Positions 5,565 through 13,916 of a stretch of DNA of 14,656 bases are shown in pieces. This DNA is from CAZPMT01 sp964587655 (GTDB lineage: Bacteria > Hydrogenedentota > Hydrogenedentia > Hydrogenedentales > SLHB01). A program made the position numbers and the translations under genes. The notes beneath the pieces were generated by a model, which saw only the letters and a program-made list of their open reading frames with translations, had not been told where the DNA came from and searched no databases. Where the stretch lies: contig CAZPMT010000141.1 in assembly GCA_964587655.1 (NCBI GenBank), positions 1 through 14,656 of the forward strand, read 5' to 3'. Position 1 is the stretch's first letter. The number at the start of each line of letters is the position of its first letter.

Positions 5565-6954
5565 CGGCACTATCGCAGCGTCTTTCCGTGACCCGAGCGG
5601 TTTCGTGTTTGTCAGCGGGGGCGAGCTCTACCGGCAAGTAAACGTCTCCTACCGCGAGTGTTTCGATCGCCTCATCGCGTCCGGTCTGTACGACGCCCTG
5701 ACGTCGGCGGGCTTGCTCGTGCCGCACGAGGAGACATCGGTTCCGCCGCCGATACCGGAAGCCGCGTACAAGGTGATCAAGCCGGAACGCATCCCCTTCG
5801 TCTCATACCCTTATGAGTGGTGCTTCAGCGAACTCAAGGACGCGGCGCTGGCCACGCTCGAGATCCAGCGCAATGCTCTCGATCGCGGGATGACGCTGAA
5901 GGATGCCAGCGCGTACAACATCCAGTTCCGCGACGGCAAACCCGTGCTCATCGACACGCTCTCGTTCGACTTGTACCGCGAGGGAGATCCCTGGGTGGCG
6001 TACCGTCAGTTCTGCCAGCACTTTCTTGCGCCGCTGGCCCTGATGTCCAAGTGCGACGTCCGCCTGAGCCAGTTGTTTCGCGCGTTCATCGACGGGGTTC
6101 CGCTTGACATGGCGCGAAGGCTGCTGCCGTGGCGGTCGCGACTCCGGCTCGGCCTGTTGATGCATATCTACATGCACGCCAAGAGCCAATTATCCCATGC
6201 GAACGACGCGCGCGCCGACGGCGACGAGATCCCGAAGCGCCTGGCCAAGCGCAAACTGGGATTGCAACCCCTGCGCGGGATCATCGGGAGCCTTCGCGCC
6301 ACAATCTCGAAGCTCGAATGGCGGCCCAAGGGAACGGAGTGGGGCGACTACTATGACGACACGAATTACTCGACGGAAGCCATGGAGTCCAAGAGGCAGA
6401 CCGTGTCGCAGTTCTTGGCGCGGGAAAAGCCGCGCTGTGTGTGAGACCTTGGAGCGAACACGGGCGTGTTCAGCCGCATCGCGAGCGAACAGGGCGCGTT
6501 GACAATTTCACTTGATGCCGATCCCGCCGCGGTCGAGAAGAACTATCGCGAATGCGTCGCGAGAAAGCGTGCGAACTTGCTGCCCCTCGTGATCGACCTC
6601 ACGAACCCGAGCCCGTCAATCGGGTGGGACAACAACGAACGGGAGTCGCTCTTCGACCGGGGCCCGGCGGATCTCGTGCTGGCGCTTGCGCTCATTCACC
6701 ACCTTGCCATCGGCAACAATGTGCCGCTGAGCAAGCTTGCGGCGTTCTTCGCCCGCATCGCGCGCGGTCTCGTCATCGAGTTCGTGCCGAAGAGCGACTC
6801 ACAGGTCCGGCGTCTCCTTGCATCGCGCGAGGACATCTTCGCCGGCTATAATAGGGAGAGCTTTGAACGCGAGTTCACCGTGCATTTTTTGATCGAGGAA
6901 TCGCGCGGCGTTCAAAGTTCGGAACGCACCCTGTACCTCATGCGCCGCCGATAG
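5554..6954 (+). pseudogene. Kinase-like/SAM-dependent methyltransferase fusion gene with in-frame TGA at codon 297
   Basis: One frame runs for 466 codons apart from a TGA at 6442-6444. The N-terminal part contains 'LKDASAYNIQFRDGKPVLIDTLSF' (residues 115-138 in overview), resembling the catalytic loop (D-x4-N) and metal-binding Asp of phosphotransferase/kinase folds. Directly after the stop comes DLGANTGVFS (298-307), SAM-binding motif I, then 'SLDADP' (motif II) and 'ADLVLALALIHHLA' (motif IV). In this family the residue before DLGxNTG is commonly Trp, so TGG to TGA is the likely change. Start GTG 5554 is chosen because AAGGA lies 8 bases upstream; it overlaps the preceding gene. A possible restart at GTG 6466 would lack motif I. 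Related proteins are often annotated as nodulation or class I methyltransferases and may act on a surface polysaccharide; that role is inferred. Confidence 0.8.
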
Positions 6955-7068
6955 CGGTCCCTTCCGTGGGTCAACGATTCGCCGAAGCTTGATTTTGAAC
7001 CGCGATTATGCTATCCGTTGTGCAGTCCCAATCCCTTGATTCCCTGTGTCGCGGTCCGTGGTGGAGGC

Positions 7069-7135
7069 GGCATTGGCGAAGGCAGCAGGTTGGAAACACC
7101 CCGTGAATGGGGAAAGTCGCCGTATCGGCAATGCC
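7069..7135 (+). ncRNA. Predicted structured RNA element in the lpxA leader
   Basis: GGCATTG (7069-7075) can pair with CAATGCC (7129-7135), and GCGA (7076-7079) with TCGC (7117-7120), leaving an 8-base bulge on one side. Inside, CCCC (7099-7102) pairs with GGGG (7109-7112) around the loop GTGAAT. A purine-rich 19-base internal loop (AGGCAGCAGGTTGGAAACA) separates the stems. The element lies about 78 bases before the lpxA start in an otherwise gene-free 259-bp gap. It matches no riboswitch consensus I know, and lacks the cobalamin box. Folding was done by eye. Confidence 0.35.
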
Positions 7136-7177
7136 CCTGCGTTGCGGCCGGGGGAACAGACCATGTCTCTCACATAA

Positions 7178-7199
7178 GGCGCTTCCGCCGGGAGTCGCC
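7178..7199 (+). promoter_or_regulatory. Hairpin just upstream of the lpxA ribosome-binding region
   Basis: GGCG pairs with CGCC and TTCC with GGAG-type bases around a GCCG loop, with one C/T mismatch in the middle. It sits 14 bases before the lpxA ATG, and the only Shine-Dalgarno-like bases (GGGAG and AGGG) lie in or next to it, so it could limit translation initiation. Confidence 0.3.
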
Positions 7200-7213
7200 A
7201 GGGTATACCGTGC

Positions 7214-8002
7214 ATGAATATTCATCCAACCGCCGTCGTTCATGCGGGCGCGGAGCTGGCGGACAGCGTTGAGGTACAGCCTTTTTCGATCATCGGTCCG
7301 CACGTGAAGATCGGCGCCGGAACGGTCGTCGGCCCCCACTGCGTAATCGACGGGCGGACGGTCATCGGCGAGGGGAACATGTTTTACAGCGGAGCGCAGA
7401 TAGGCGTTCTTTCGCAGGACCTCAAGCACAAGCCGGGACTCGTCGGACGTACCCGGATCGGCAACCACAGCATTTTTCGGGAGCATGTAACCGTCAGCGC
7501 GTGCACCATGGCCAGTTCCGACGAGGAGCACCGGATTACGTCCATCGGCGACCAATGCATGTTCATGGCCTACTCGCACGTGGCGCACGACTGCCACGTC
7601 GGCACAGGTGTCATCATGGCCAATTGCGCCTCGTTGGCCGGGCAAGTCGAAGTGGAAGACCGCGCGATTCTCGGCGGCCTTTCGGGCGTGCACCAGGAAT
7701 GCGTGGTCGGGAAAATGTCGTTTATCGGCGGGTTGTCGCGCGTGGCGAGAGACGTGCCGCCGTTCATGATCGTGGACGGCAATCCCGCGCGTTGTTGCGG
7801 ACCCAACACGGTCGGGCTCAAGCGAAACGGTTTCGACTCGTGGCAACGTTCCCGGATAAAGCAGATGTACAAGATCATGTTCCACTCGGACCTGAACACG
7901 ACTCAAGCGCTCCACGAGATCGAGACTACCGTCGAAGAGAGTGAGGAGAGAAACTATTTCCTGGAATTCGTACGCCGATCCATACGCGGAGTAACAAAGT
8001 AG
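7214..8002 (+). CDS. lpxA: UDP-N-acetylglucosamine acyltransferase
   Basis: 262 residues, the same length as E. coli LpxA. The left-handed beta-helix hexapeptide repeats (V-x-I-G-x-G style) fill residues 1-185, followed by a helical C-terminal domain containing 'GLKRNGF' (201-207). LpxA attaches the first 3-O-acyl chain to UDP-GlcNAc from acyl-ACP in the cytoplasm, the first step of lipid A synthesis. 'AYSHVAHDC' places His122 and the catalytic His125 at the same numbers as in E. coli, and His160 is kept in 'VHQ'. The usual His144 of 'LAGHV' is Gln144 here, and the usual 'HRGT' segment reads 'VSACTM', so substrate details may differ. It heads an lpxA-HAD-Gfo/Idh-lpxB cluster. The ribosome site before the ATG is weak (AGGG, 10 bases away). 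Confidence 0.93.
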   Translation: MNIHPTAVVHAGAELADSVEVQPFSIIGPHVKIGAGTVVGPHCVIDGRTVIGEGNMFYSGAQIGVLSQDLKHKPGLVGRTRIGNHSIFREHVTVSACTMASSDEEHRITSIGDQCMFMAYSHVAHDCHVGTGVIMANCASLAGQVEVEDRAILGGLSGVHQECVVGKMSFIGGLSRVARDVPPFMIVDGNPARCCGPNTVGLKRNGFDSWQRSRIKQMYKIMFHSDLNTTQALHEIETTVEESEERNYFLEFVRRSIRGVTK

Positions 8003-8178
8003 GGGAAAGCCGAGGGGTTCACTAACCGCGGCGGAATCTTCCAGTATCCATCATGTCCTCCTCCGTAAAGAGCGTCGAGGTGGATGCCTCCTGGGCAAGA
8101 AGTCGAGACCTGATCGTAGGCGACGGCGGGAACGGACCGGTCGGAGGCAAAGCGCGTGTTTCGACGATAGGAATCCGT

Positions 8179-8901
8179 ATGACAGATCCGGACGGGGAGA
8201 TTGAGGCCGTTCTCATCGATGTCGGCGGGGTCATTCTCGGTGAGGAAATCCTTTACGATGTCCTTCTTGGAGCAGTTCATGAGGGCCTCGCGCGAAATGG
8301 GATCGCCGTTCCAGAAGGACATTTCAAGGAAAGCATTTTATCCGTGATGCAAATGTATGTGCCTAGCCTTCAGCGGGCGCTTGTCTGGCATTACACAAGA
8401 CCGGACGTCTCGCGCTACCGGGCGGTCTGCGCCCACGTCAAGTCTGAATTCGGCAACTGGGTGGAGGAGCAACCCCGGCATCTCGTGCCCGGCGTTCGCG
8501 AGGCGCTCGGGATCCTGAGCGAGAAGTATCCGCTGTTGCTTGCGGCAAACCAGCCCGCTTCGATACGGGAACGTCTTCAGGAGTGCGGGGTCCTGCACCT
8601 GTTTTCCTCGACCGACGTGTCCGCCGACATCCAATTGGATAAGCCAGACCCGCGCTTCTTCTTGCACGTGCTCTCAAAATCGGGGCATGCCCCATCCAAG
8701 GCCGTGATGGTGGGTGACCGCATTGATAACGACATAATTCCCGCCAAGTGGCTTGGGATGAAGACGGTCTGGTTCAGGTCAGGCCGTTACAGGGTTATCG
8801 AACCCCGGATGCCGGAAGAGATGCCGGACGCCGTCGTCGAGCAGGCGTCCGCATTGCCGAAGGCCATTGAAGACATTGCAGGCATGATCCTGCCTTCCTG
8901 A
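8179..8901 (+). CDS. HAD-superfamily hydrolase
   Basis: 240 residues. HAD motif I is VLIDVGGVIL with nucleophile Asp14; motif II is LLAANQP (120-126); motif III Lys155 lies in LDKPDPRFF; motif IV is VMVGDRIDND with Asp180 and Asp184. A helical cap occupies about 20-105. The residue two after the nucleophile, Asp in typical HAD phosphatases, is Gly16, which weakens any firm phosphatase call. The substrate is unknown; its position between lpxA and the Gfo/Idh gene hints at sugar-phosphate chemistry, which is inference. The start at 8179 is preferred over an in-frame ATG at 8053: AGGA lies 6 bases before it and homology begins just after it. The 176-bp gap after lpxA shows no other gene. Confidence 0.8.
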   Translation: MTDPDGEIEAVLIDVGGVILGEEILYDVLLGAVHEGLARNGIAVPEGHFKESILSVMQMYVPSLQRALVWHYTRPDVSRYRAVCAHVKSEFGNWVEEQPRHLVPGVREALGILSEKYPLLLAANQPASIRERLQECGVLHLFSSTDVSADIQLDKPDPRFFLHVLSKSGHAPSKAVMVGDRIDNDIIPAKWLGMKTVWFRSGRYRVIEPRMPEEMPDAVVEQASALPKAIEDIAGMILPS

Positions 8902-8917
8902 GATGAAGGGACATTCA

Positions 8918-9871
8918 ATGTCGAACATACGCGTCGGCGTCATCGGCGTAGGGCATCTCGGATACCATCACGCCCGGAACTACGCTTCGATGCCTGGCGT
9001 GTCGCTTACAGGCGTGGTGGACACGGATCCCGGACGCGGCAGGAAAGCCTCTGGCGATTTCGGAGTCCCTTGGTTCGCGAGCGTTGCGGAACTGGCAGCG
9101 GCAGGAGTTGACGCGGTCTCTGTAGCCGTCCCGACTACACTGCACCATCCGATTGCCCTCGAACTGCTAAGGGCAGGCGTTGACGTACTGGTCGAGAAAC
9201 CGATTGCGGCGAACATAGCCGAGGCGCGCGAGTTGGTCACCGTTGCCGGCCAGAACCGGCGAATCCTGCAGGTAGGCCACATCGAGCGGTTCAACGGGGC
9301 CGTTATGGCCCTCGCGGAGACAGTGAAGGAGCCGCGGTTTATCGAGTGTCACCGGCTGAGTCCGTATCCGAACCGTGGCCACGACGTGAGCGTGGTTCTG
9401 GATTTGATGATCCACGACCTCGACATTGTGCTCGCGCTGGCAGGGCGTGATGTGACGTCGATTGACGCCGTGGGCGTAGCCGTCTTCTCGCCCTCGGAGG
9501 ACATTGCCAATGCGCGACTGCGTTTCGGCTCGGGGTGCGTTGCGAATCTCACGTGCAGCCGCGTAGCGCCGGAGCGCATGCGCAAGATCCGAATATTTGA
9601 AACGGACGCGTACCTTTCGACAGACTACTCGGAGCAGGAGGTCTTGCGATACCGCAAGAAACCGGGTCCCGTCCCGGCCGGCGTTTCCCCGATGGAACAC
9701 ATCACAGTGGAGTCTCTTCCGGTGTCCCGGGAAGAGCCGCTAAAACTCGAGATCGAGTCTTTCATACGCTGCGTTAAGGACCGGACGCGGCCCTTGGTGG
9801 CGGGCGAGGACGGCCTGGCGGCCCTCGAGATCGCGGAGCAGATCGTTGATTTCATCCGTCGGCATCCATAG
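8918..9871 (+). CDS. Gfo/Idh/MocA family oxidoreductase, possibly GnnA-like
   Basis: 317 residues. An N-terminal Rossmann domain carries GVIGVGHLGYHHARNY (7-22) and Asp35 after the second strand, suggesting NAD preference. The family motif EKP lies at 93-95, GHIERFN at 120-126 and LMIHDLDI at 163-170, giving the usual Lys94 and His166 active-site pair. The C-terminal domain is the alpha/beta substrate-binding part of the family. Enzymes of this class oxidise a sugar hydroxyl with NAD(P). Between lpxA and lpxB, the closest known parallel is GnnA, which oxidises the 3-OH of UDP-GlcNAc before transamination by GnnB. No GnnB-like gene is in the window, so the role is open. The start at 8918 has AAGGGA upstream; the ATG at 8903 lacks a ribosome site. 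It follows the HAD gene by 16 bases. Confidence 0.85.
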   Translation: MSNIRVGVIGVGHLGYHHARNYASMPGVSLTGVVDTDPGRGRKASGDFGVPWFASVAELAAAGVDAVSVAVPTTLHHPIALELLRAGVDVLVEKPIAANIAEARELVTVAGQNRRILQVGHIERFNGAVMALAETVKEPRFIECHRLSPYPNRGHDVSVVLDLMIHDLDIVLALAGRDVTSIDAVGVAVFSPSEDIANARLRFGSGCVANLTCSRVAPERMRKIRIFETDAYLSTDYSEQEVLRYRKKPGPVPAGVSPMEHITVESLPVSREEPLKLEIESFIRCVKDRTRPLVAGEDGLAALEIAEQIVDFIRRHP

Positions 9872-9926
9872 AGCGTGACTGAACGAAGCGCATCCCGGGA
9901 ATCGACCGGGGCGAGCTGGAGTTCGA

Positions 9927-11045
9927 TTGATTCGCATATTTCTTTCAGCCGGAGAGTCGTCCGGCGACATGCACGGCGCGAATCTTATCCGTGCGTTGCG
10001 GAAAGAAGCGCCGCAGGCCGCGTGCGAGGGTCTCGGCGGCCCCCGCATGGCGGCGGCCGGAATGGAACTGCGTTGCGACCTTGCGGGGCGCGCCATTATG
10101 GGGTTCGCCGAAGTCGTGAAGTCGTTTCCATATATCCGCCGCGTGTTCCTGGAAACGGTCGAGCACTTGAAGCGCGCGCGGCCGGACTGTCTTGTTACGA
10201 TTGACTATCCGGGATTCAACATCCGGCTCGCGCAACGGGCCAAGGCAATGGGCATTCCGGTCGTCCACTACATCAGCCCGCAGGTCTGGGCGTGGAAGAA
10301 ACGGCGCATATACACGATCGCGAAAGCGGTGGACAAGATGCTGGTGATCCTGCCTTTCGAGGAGAAGATGTACCGCGAAATCGGGGTCGACTGCGTGTAC
10401 GTGGGCCATCCGCTTCGCGACCAAGTTGACGAGACGCCAGTGAGGGGCACGTTCAGGAACGGAATGGTGATAGGCATTTTGCCGGGCAGCCGCGATCAGG
10501 AGATCCGGCGTCTGCTCGGCGTCATGGTCCAAGTAGCGAAGGGCATACGCGCCGCCCATCCGGAGGCGCGTTTTATCGCGCCGTGCGTGGACGAGATCCG
10601 CGAACGCCAGGTCCGCGCGATTGCAGGCGATTTCCCCCTCGATACCGTTATCGGGAATACTTACGAGGTGCTTGCGGCCGCCCGGTTCTGTCTTGTAGCA
10701 TCCGGTACGGCCACGCTCGAGACGGCCCTCTTCGGGGCGCCCATGTTGATCCTGTACAAGACGGCGCCGCTCAACTACTGGATTGCGCGCCGCTTGGTGC
10801 ACATCGAGCACATCGGCCTTGCAAATATCCTGGCGGGCCGGGGCATTGTTCCGGAGTTCATTCAGGACGACGCCTGCGTTCAACGCATGCTGCCTGTTGC
10901 CCTCGAGCTGATTGACGACACGCCCCGCCGCGAAACGATGATACGCGACCTCGCGGCGGTGCGCGCACAACTCGGCGGGCCCGGCGCTTCGTCGCGCGCG
11001 GCGTCCCAAATCCTCGGATTAATGCGAACGAGATCGGCGGCTTGA
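9927..11045 (+). CDS. lpxB: Lipid-A-disaccharide synthase
   Basis: 372 residues, a normal LpxB length. Hallmarks in order: FLSAGESSGDMHGANL (5-20), GLGGPRM (35-41), DYPGFN (93-98), HYISPQVWAW (114-123), ILPFEE (141-146), VGHPLRD (159-165), LPGSR (185-189), ASGTATLE (258-265) and GLANILAGRGIVPEFIQ (297-313). LpxB joins UDP-2,3-diacylglucosamine and lipid X to give the lipid A disaccharide at the inner membrane. The start is TTG at 9927 with GGAG five bases upstream; the protein alignment begins exactly there. A 55-bp gap separates it from the Gfo/Idh gene, and polA follows after 48 bp, so the whole set may be one transcript. Confidence 0.97.
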   Translation: MIRIFLSAGESSGDMHGANLIRALRKEAPQAACEGLGGPRMAAAGMELRCDLAGRAIMGFAEVVKSFPYIRRVFLETVEHLKRARPDCLVTIDYPGFNIRLAQRAKAMGIPVVHYISPQVWAWKKRRIYTIAKAVDKMLVILPFEEKMYREIGVDCVYVGHPLRDQVDETPVRGTFRNGMVIGILPGSRDQEIRRLLGVMVQVAKGIRAAHPEARFIAPCVDEIRERQVRAIAGDFPLDTVIGNTYEVLAAARFCLVASGTATLETALFGAPMLILYKTAPLNYWIARRLVHIEHIGLANILAGRGIVPEFIQDDACVQRMLPVALELIDDTPRRETMIRDLAAVRAQLGGPGASSRAASQILGLMRTRSAA

Positions 11046-11093
11046 CGCTCCGCTCGGCTTGGCGCGGAGGTCAAACGAAAGGAGCCATGAATC

Positions 11094-13853
11094 ATGGCCA
11101 AGCGTGAAAAAAAGACTGAGACGGATAGTCCCGAAGGAACGCGCCCACGGCTGTTCTTGATCGACGGGACGGCGTTCGCCTACCGATCATATTTCGCCAT
11201 CCGAACGGCGCTCACCGATTCAAAGGGCCGGCCGACGAACGCGGTCTACGGGTTCGCGCGCGTGCTCCTCAAGATCCTCCGCGAACAGAAACCGACGCAC
11301 CTCGTGGTGACCTTCGATGCGGGCGGCGAGACCTTTCGCGACAAGATGTACGCCGAGTACAAGGCCACCCGCCAGGAGACGCCAGAGGAATTGAGATCGC
11401 AGTTCCCTCTGATGGACATGCTGGTTGAGGCGTTCGAGATCCCGCTGCTGCGCGTCCCGGGCGTCGAGGCGGACGACGTGATAGGAACGTTGGCGCGCCG
11501 CGCGGAGGCGTCCGGCATGGACGCCGTGATTGTATCGGGCGACAAGGACCTGCTGCAGCTCGTCACCGACCGCGTTTCCGTCTATGATCCCTCGAAAGGC
11601 GACGCGGGCGTCTGGTACACGCCGGACGACGTGCGCGAACGGTTCGGCGTTGAACCGGCGCGCGTGATCGACGCCCTCGCACTGATGGGTGACGCGTCGG
11701 ACAACGTGCCGGGCGTGCGCGGCGTCGGGGAGAAGACGGCCTTCAAGCTTCTCGAAACGTACGGTTCCGTCGATGCGCTGTACGAGCACGTGGATGAGAT
11801 CAAGGGCAAGGTTCGCGAGAATCTGATAGAAGGAAAAGAATCGGCCTATCTGAGCCGCAAGCTCGTCACGATCGACACGAACGTCGACGTGGATATCGAT
11901 CTGGAGTCCTGCCGCCGCCGCGAACTCGATCGTGCGCGTCTCGCGGATGTGTTCGCCAAGCTCGAGTTTAGGTCGCTGCTCGAGGAATTCCTGCCGGACG
12001 CCGGCGCGGAGGAGAACCTCTCCTACAATCTCGTGCTCACCGAAGCCCAGTTGGCGGCAGCCATCAAAGAGATGCGCGCCGCGGGCGCCTTTGCCGTCGA
12101 TACGGAGACGACATCGACGGACCCGATGCGCGCGACGCTTGTCGGCGTCTCGATGAGCTGCCGTCCGCAGGTTGCGTACTACGTTCCCGTCGGGCATGAC
12201 CCGGAGGCATTCGCCGTCCGCACGGACGACGGACAACTCTTCGCGGAACGCATTGAAGCCGTGCCGCAAGCCCGAGCGCTCGAAATGCTTCGTCCCGTGC
12301 TCGAGGACCCCGGCATCGCCAAAGTGGGCCACAACATCAAATACGATCTCATCGTCCTGTCGCGGGCCGGAATCCGGCTCCGGGGGATGGCCATGGACAC
12401 CATGGTTGCTTCCTACTTGACTGATCCCTCTCGATTAAGGCATAATCTAGGTGAAGTAAGCCTTCAATACCTCAAACGGAAGATGATCCCCATTTCCGAT
12501 TTGATCGGAAAGGGATCGAAAGCTGTCACGTTCGACAAAGTCCCCGTAGACCGCGCGTGTGAGTATTCGTGCGAGGACGCGGACGTTACGTGGCGGCTGA
12601 ACGGGGTGTTCCGGACGTTACTGCGCGAGCGGTCGCTCGATGCGCTGTTCCGCGACGTGGAATTGCCGCTCATAGGCGTGCTTGCGCGGATGGAGACGGC
12701 GGGAATCGCCATCGACCCTGTCGTGTTCCATAGGCTGGAACTCGAGCTGACGGCTCGACTGGGCACCCTGGAATCGGCTATATTTGAAGAGGCTGGTGAA
12801 TCCTTCCAGATCAATTCGCCGAAGCAACTTCAGGCCATCCTATTTGAAAAACTGGGGTTGGCGCCGAAGCGCAAGACCAAGACCGGCTATTCCACGGACG
12901 TCGAGGTCCTGGAAGAACTGGCGCAGGATCATCCGCTGCCGCAGAAGATCCTGGAGTATCGAGCCCTTGACAAGCTGCTTGGCACGTATGTCGAAGCGCT
13001 GCCAAGGCTCGTGCATCCGGAGACGGGCAGAATTCACACATCGTTCAATCAGGCGGTGGCCGCCACGGGGCGGCTGTCAAGCAGCGATCCGAACCTGCAA
13101 AATATCCCTGTGCGGACGGAGATCGGGCGGGCGATCCGGGAAGGTTTTGTCCCCGGGAGCCGCAACCAGCGGCTGATTTCCGCGGACTACTCACAAATTG
13201 AATTGAGGATCCTGGCGCACTTGTCCGGCGACGCGAACTTGAAGACCGCCTTCGAAAACGATGCGGATATTCACACGGATACGGCGGCGCGGATCTTCGG
13301 CGTGAACCCGAAGGACGTCACCGGTGAAATGCGCCGCCAAGCGAAGGCCGTCAACTTCGGCGTGGTGTACGGCATCAGCGCGTTCGGCCTCGCGAGGAAC
13401 GTCGGGATCTCAAACACCGACGCGCAGCATTTCATCGATCACTACTTCGAGCAGTACCCCGGAGTGCAGGCGTGGATCGAGGAGACGCTCGAAGCCGCGC
13501 GGAAGACCGGTTACGTGACGACCGTCCTGAAGCGCCGCCGGTACATGCCGGAACTGAACAGCCCCGACGTGGTCACGCGTAAAGGGGCGGAGCGGGCGGC
13601 GGTCAACACGCCCGTGCAGGGCAGCGCCGCCGACGTGATCAAACTCGCGATGATCCGGCTGGACGACGCGCTTGCGAAAACGGGCGCGCGGCTGCTGCTC
13701 CAAGTGCACGACGAACTGGTCGTGGAAAGTCCAGCCGACGAGGCGGAGAGCGTCGCCGCGATGATGAAGAAGATAATGGAAGAAGCCATTGAACTCGACG
13801 TTGCCCTCAAAGTGGACGTGGGAACGGGCGATAATTGGGCGAAGATCCACTAA
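11094..13853 (+). CDS. polA: DNA polymerase I
   Basis: 919 residues with the full three-domain layout. The 5'-3' exonuclease (about 18-305) contains LFLIDGTAFAYRS, VEADDVIG and SGDKDLLQL. The 3'-5' proofreading domain (about 310-500) keeps all four acidic residues: Asp336 and Glu338 (DTE), Asp418 (NIKYD) and Asp495 in YSCED. The polymerase domain (about 520-919) has motif A SADYSQIELR (Asp698), motif B RRQAKAVNFGVVYG (Lys751, Phe755, Tyr759) and motif C VHDELVVE (Asp873, Glu874). The enzyme fills gaps and removes RNA primers in replication and repair. Phe755 corresponds to E. coli Phe762, which favours dNTP over ddNTP. The start at 11094 has AAAGGAG 9 bases upstream; another ATG at 11086 is out of frame. 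Confidence 0.98.
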   Translation: MAKREKKTETDSPEGTRPRLFLIDGTAFAYRSYFAIRTALTDSKGRPTNAVYGFARVLLKILREQKPTHLVVTFDAGGETFRDKMYAEYKATRQETPEELRSQFPLMDMLVEAFEIPLLRVPGVEADDVIGTLARRAEASGMDAVIVSGDKDLLQLVTDRVSVYDPSKGDAGVWYTPDDVRERFGVEPARVIDALALMGDASDNVPGVRGVGEKTAFKLLETYGSVDALYEHVDEIKGKVRENLIEGKESAYLSRKLVTIDTNVDVDIDLESCRRRELDRARLADVFAKLEFRSLLEEFLPDAGAEENLSYNLVLTEAQLAAAIKEMRAAGAFAVDTETTSTDPMRATLVGVSMSCRPQVAYYVPVGHDPEAFAVRTDDGQLFAERIEAVPQARALEMLRPVLEDPGIAKVGHNIKYDLIVLSRAGIRLRGMAMDTMVASYLTDPSRLRHNLGEVSLQYLKRKMIPISDLIGKGSKAVTFDKVPVDRACEYSCEDADVTWRLNGVFRTLLRERSLDALFRDVELPLIGVLARMETAGIAIDPVVFHRLELELTARLGTLESAIFEEAGESFQINSPKQLQAILFEKLGLAPKRKTKTGYSTDVEVLEELAQDHPLPQKILEYRALDKLLGTYVEALPRLVHPETGRIHTSFNQAVAATGRLSSSDPNLQNIPVRTEIGRAIREGFVPGSRNQRLISADYSQIELRILAHLSGDANLKTAFENDADIHTDTAARIFGVNPKDVTGEMRRQAKAVNFGVVYGISAFGLARNVGISNTDAQHFIDHYFEQYPGVQAWIEETLEAARKTGYVTTVLKRRRYMPELNSPDVVTRKGAERAAVNTPVQGSAADVIKLAMIRLDDALAKTGARLLLQVHDELVVESPADEAESVAAMMKKIMEEAIELDVALKVDVGTGDNWAKIH

Positions 13854-13916
13854 AACAGAAAAGGAAACAGCACGGCGCAGGCATTGCGCACGCCGCGTAA
13901 AACGAAAGGAAGATAC

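Noticed and set aside
5073..5570. Long minus-strand frame opposite the small membrane-protein gene
   Set aside because: It is the antisense of repeat C and of the real gene, with no ribosome site and the same repeat-derived phrases.
6442..6444. Selenocysteine or an alternative genetic code at the in-frame TGA
   Set aside because: The position fits Trp and not a redox Cys/Sec site, no SECIS-like hairpin is evident after it, and several other genes here end normally in TGA.
7069..7160. Cobalamin riboswitch
   Set aside because: The GTGAAT loop is superficially similar, but the conserved CCCGCAAC and AGGAGACCTGCC segments are missing and the downstream genes are unrelated to cobalamin.
6971..7915. 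314-codon minus-strand frame opposite lpxA
   Set aside because: It lies antisense to a well-supported lpxA with no recognisable domain; long antisense frames are expected at this GC content.
8053..8178. N-terminal 42-residue extension of the HAD protein
   Set aside because: No ribosome site precedes the ATG at 8053, the added residues have low-complexity character, and the family homology begins after the ATG at 8179, which has AGGA upstream.
9945..11009. 354-codon minus-strand frame opposite lpxB
   Set aside because: It is the antisense shadow of lpxB, with no motif or start signal.
11220..12332. 370-codon minus-strand frame opposite polA
   Set aside because: It is the antisense shadow of polA, His/Arg-rich composition typical of reversed GC-rich coding DNA.
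13862..13898. Terminator between polA and rho
   Set aside because: A GC-rich hairpin can be drawn, but the pairing is short and there is no T tract after it.
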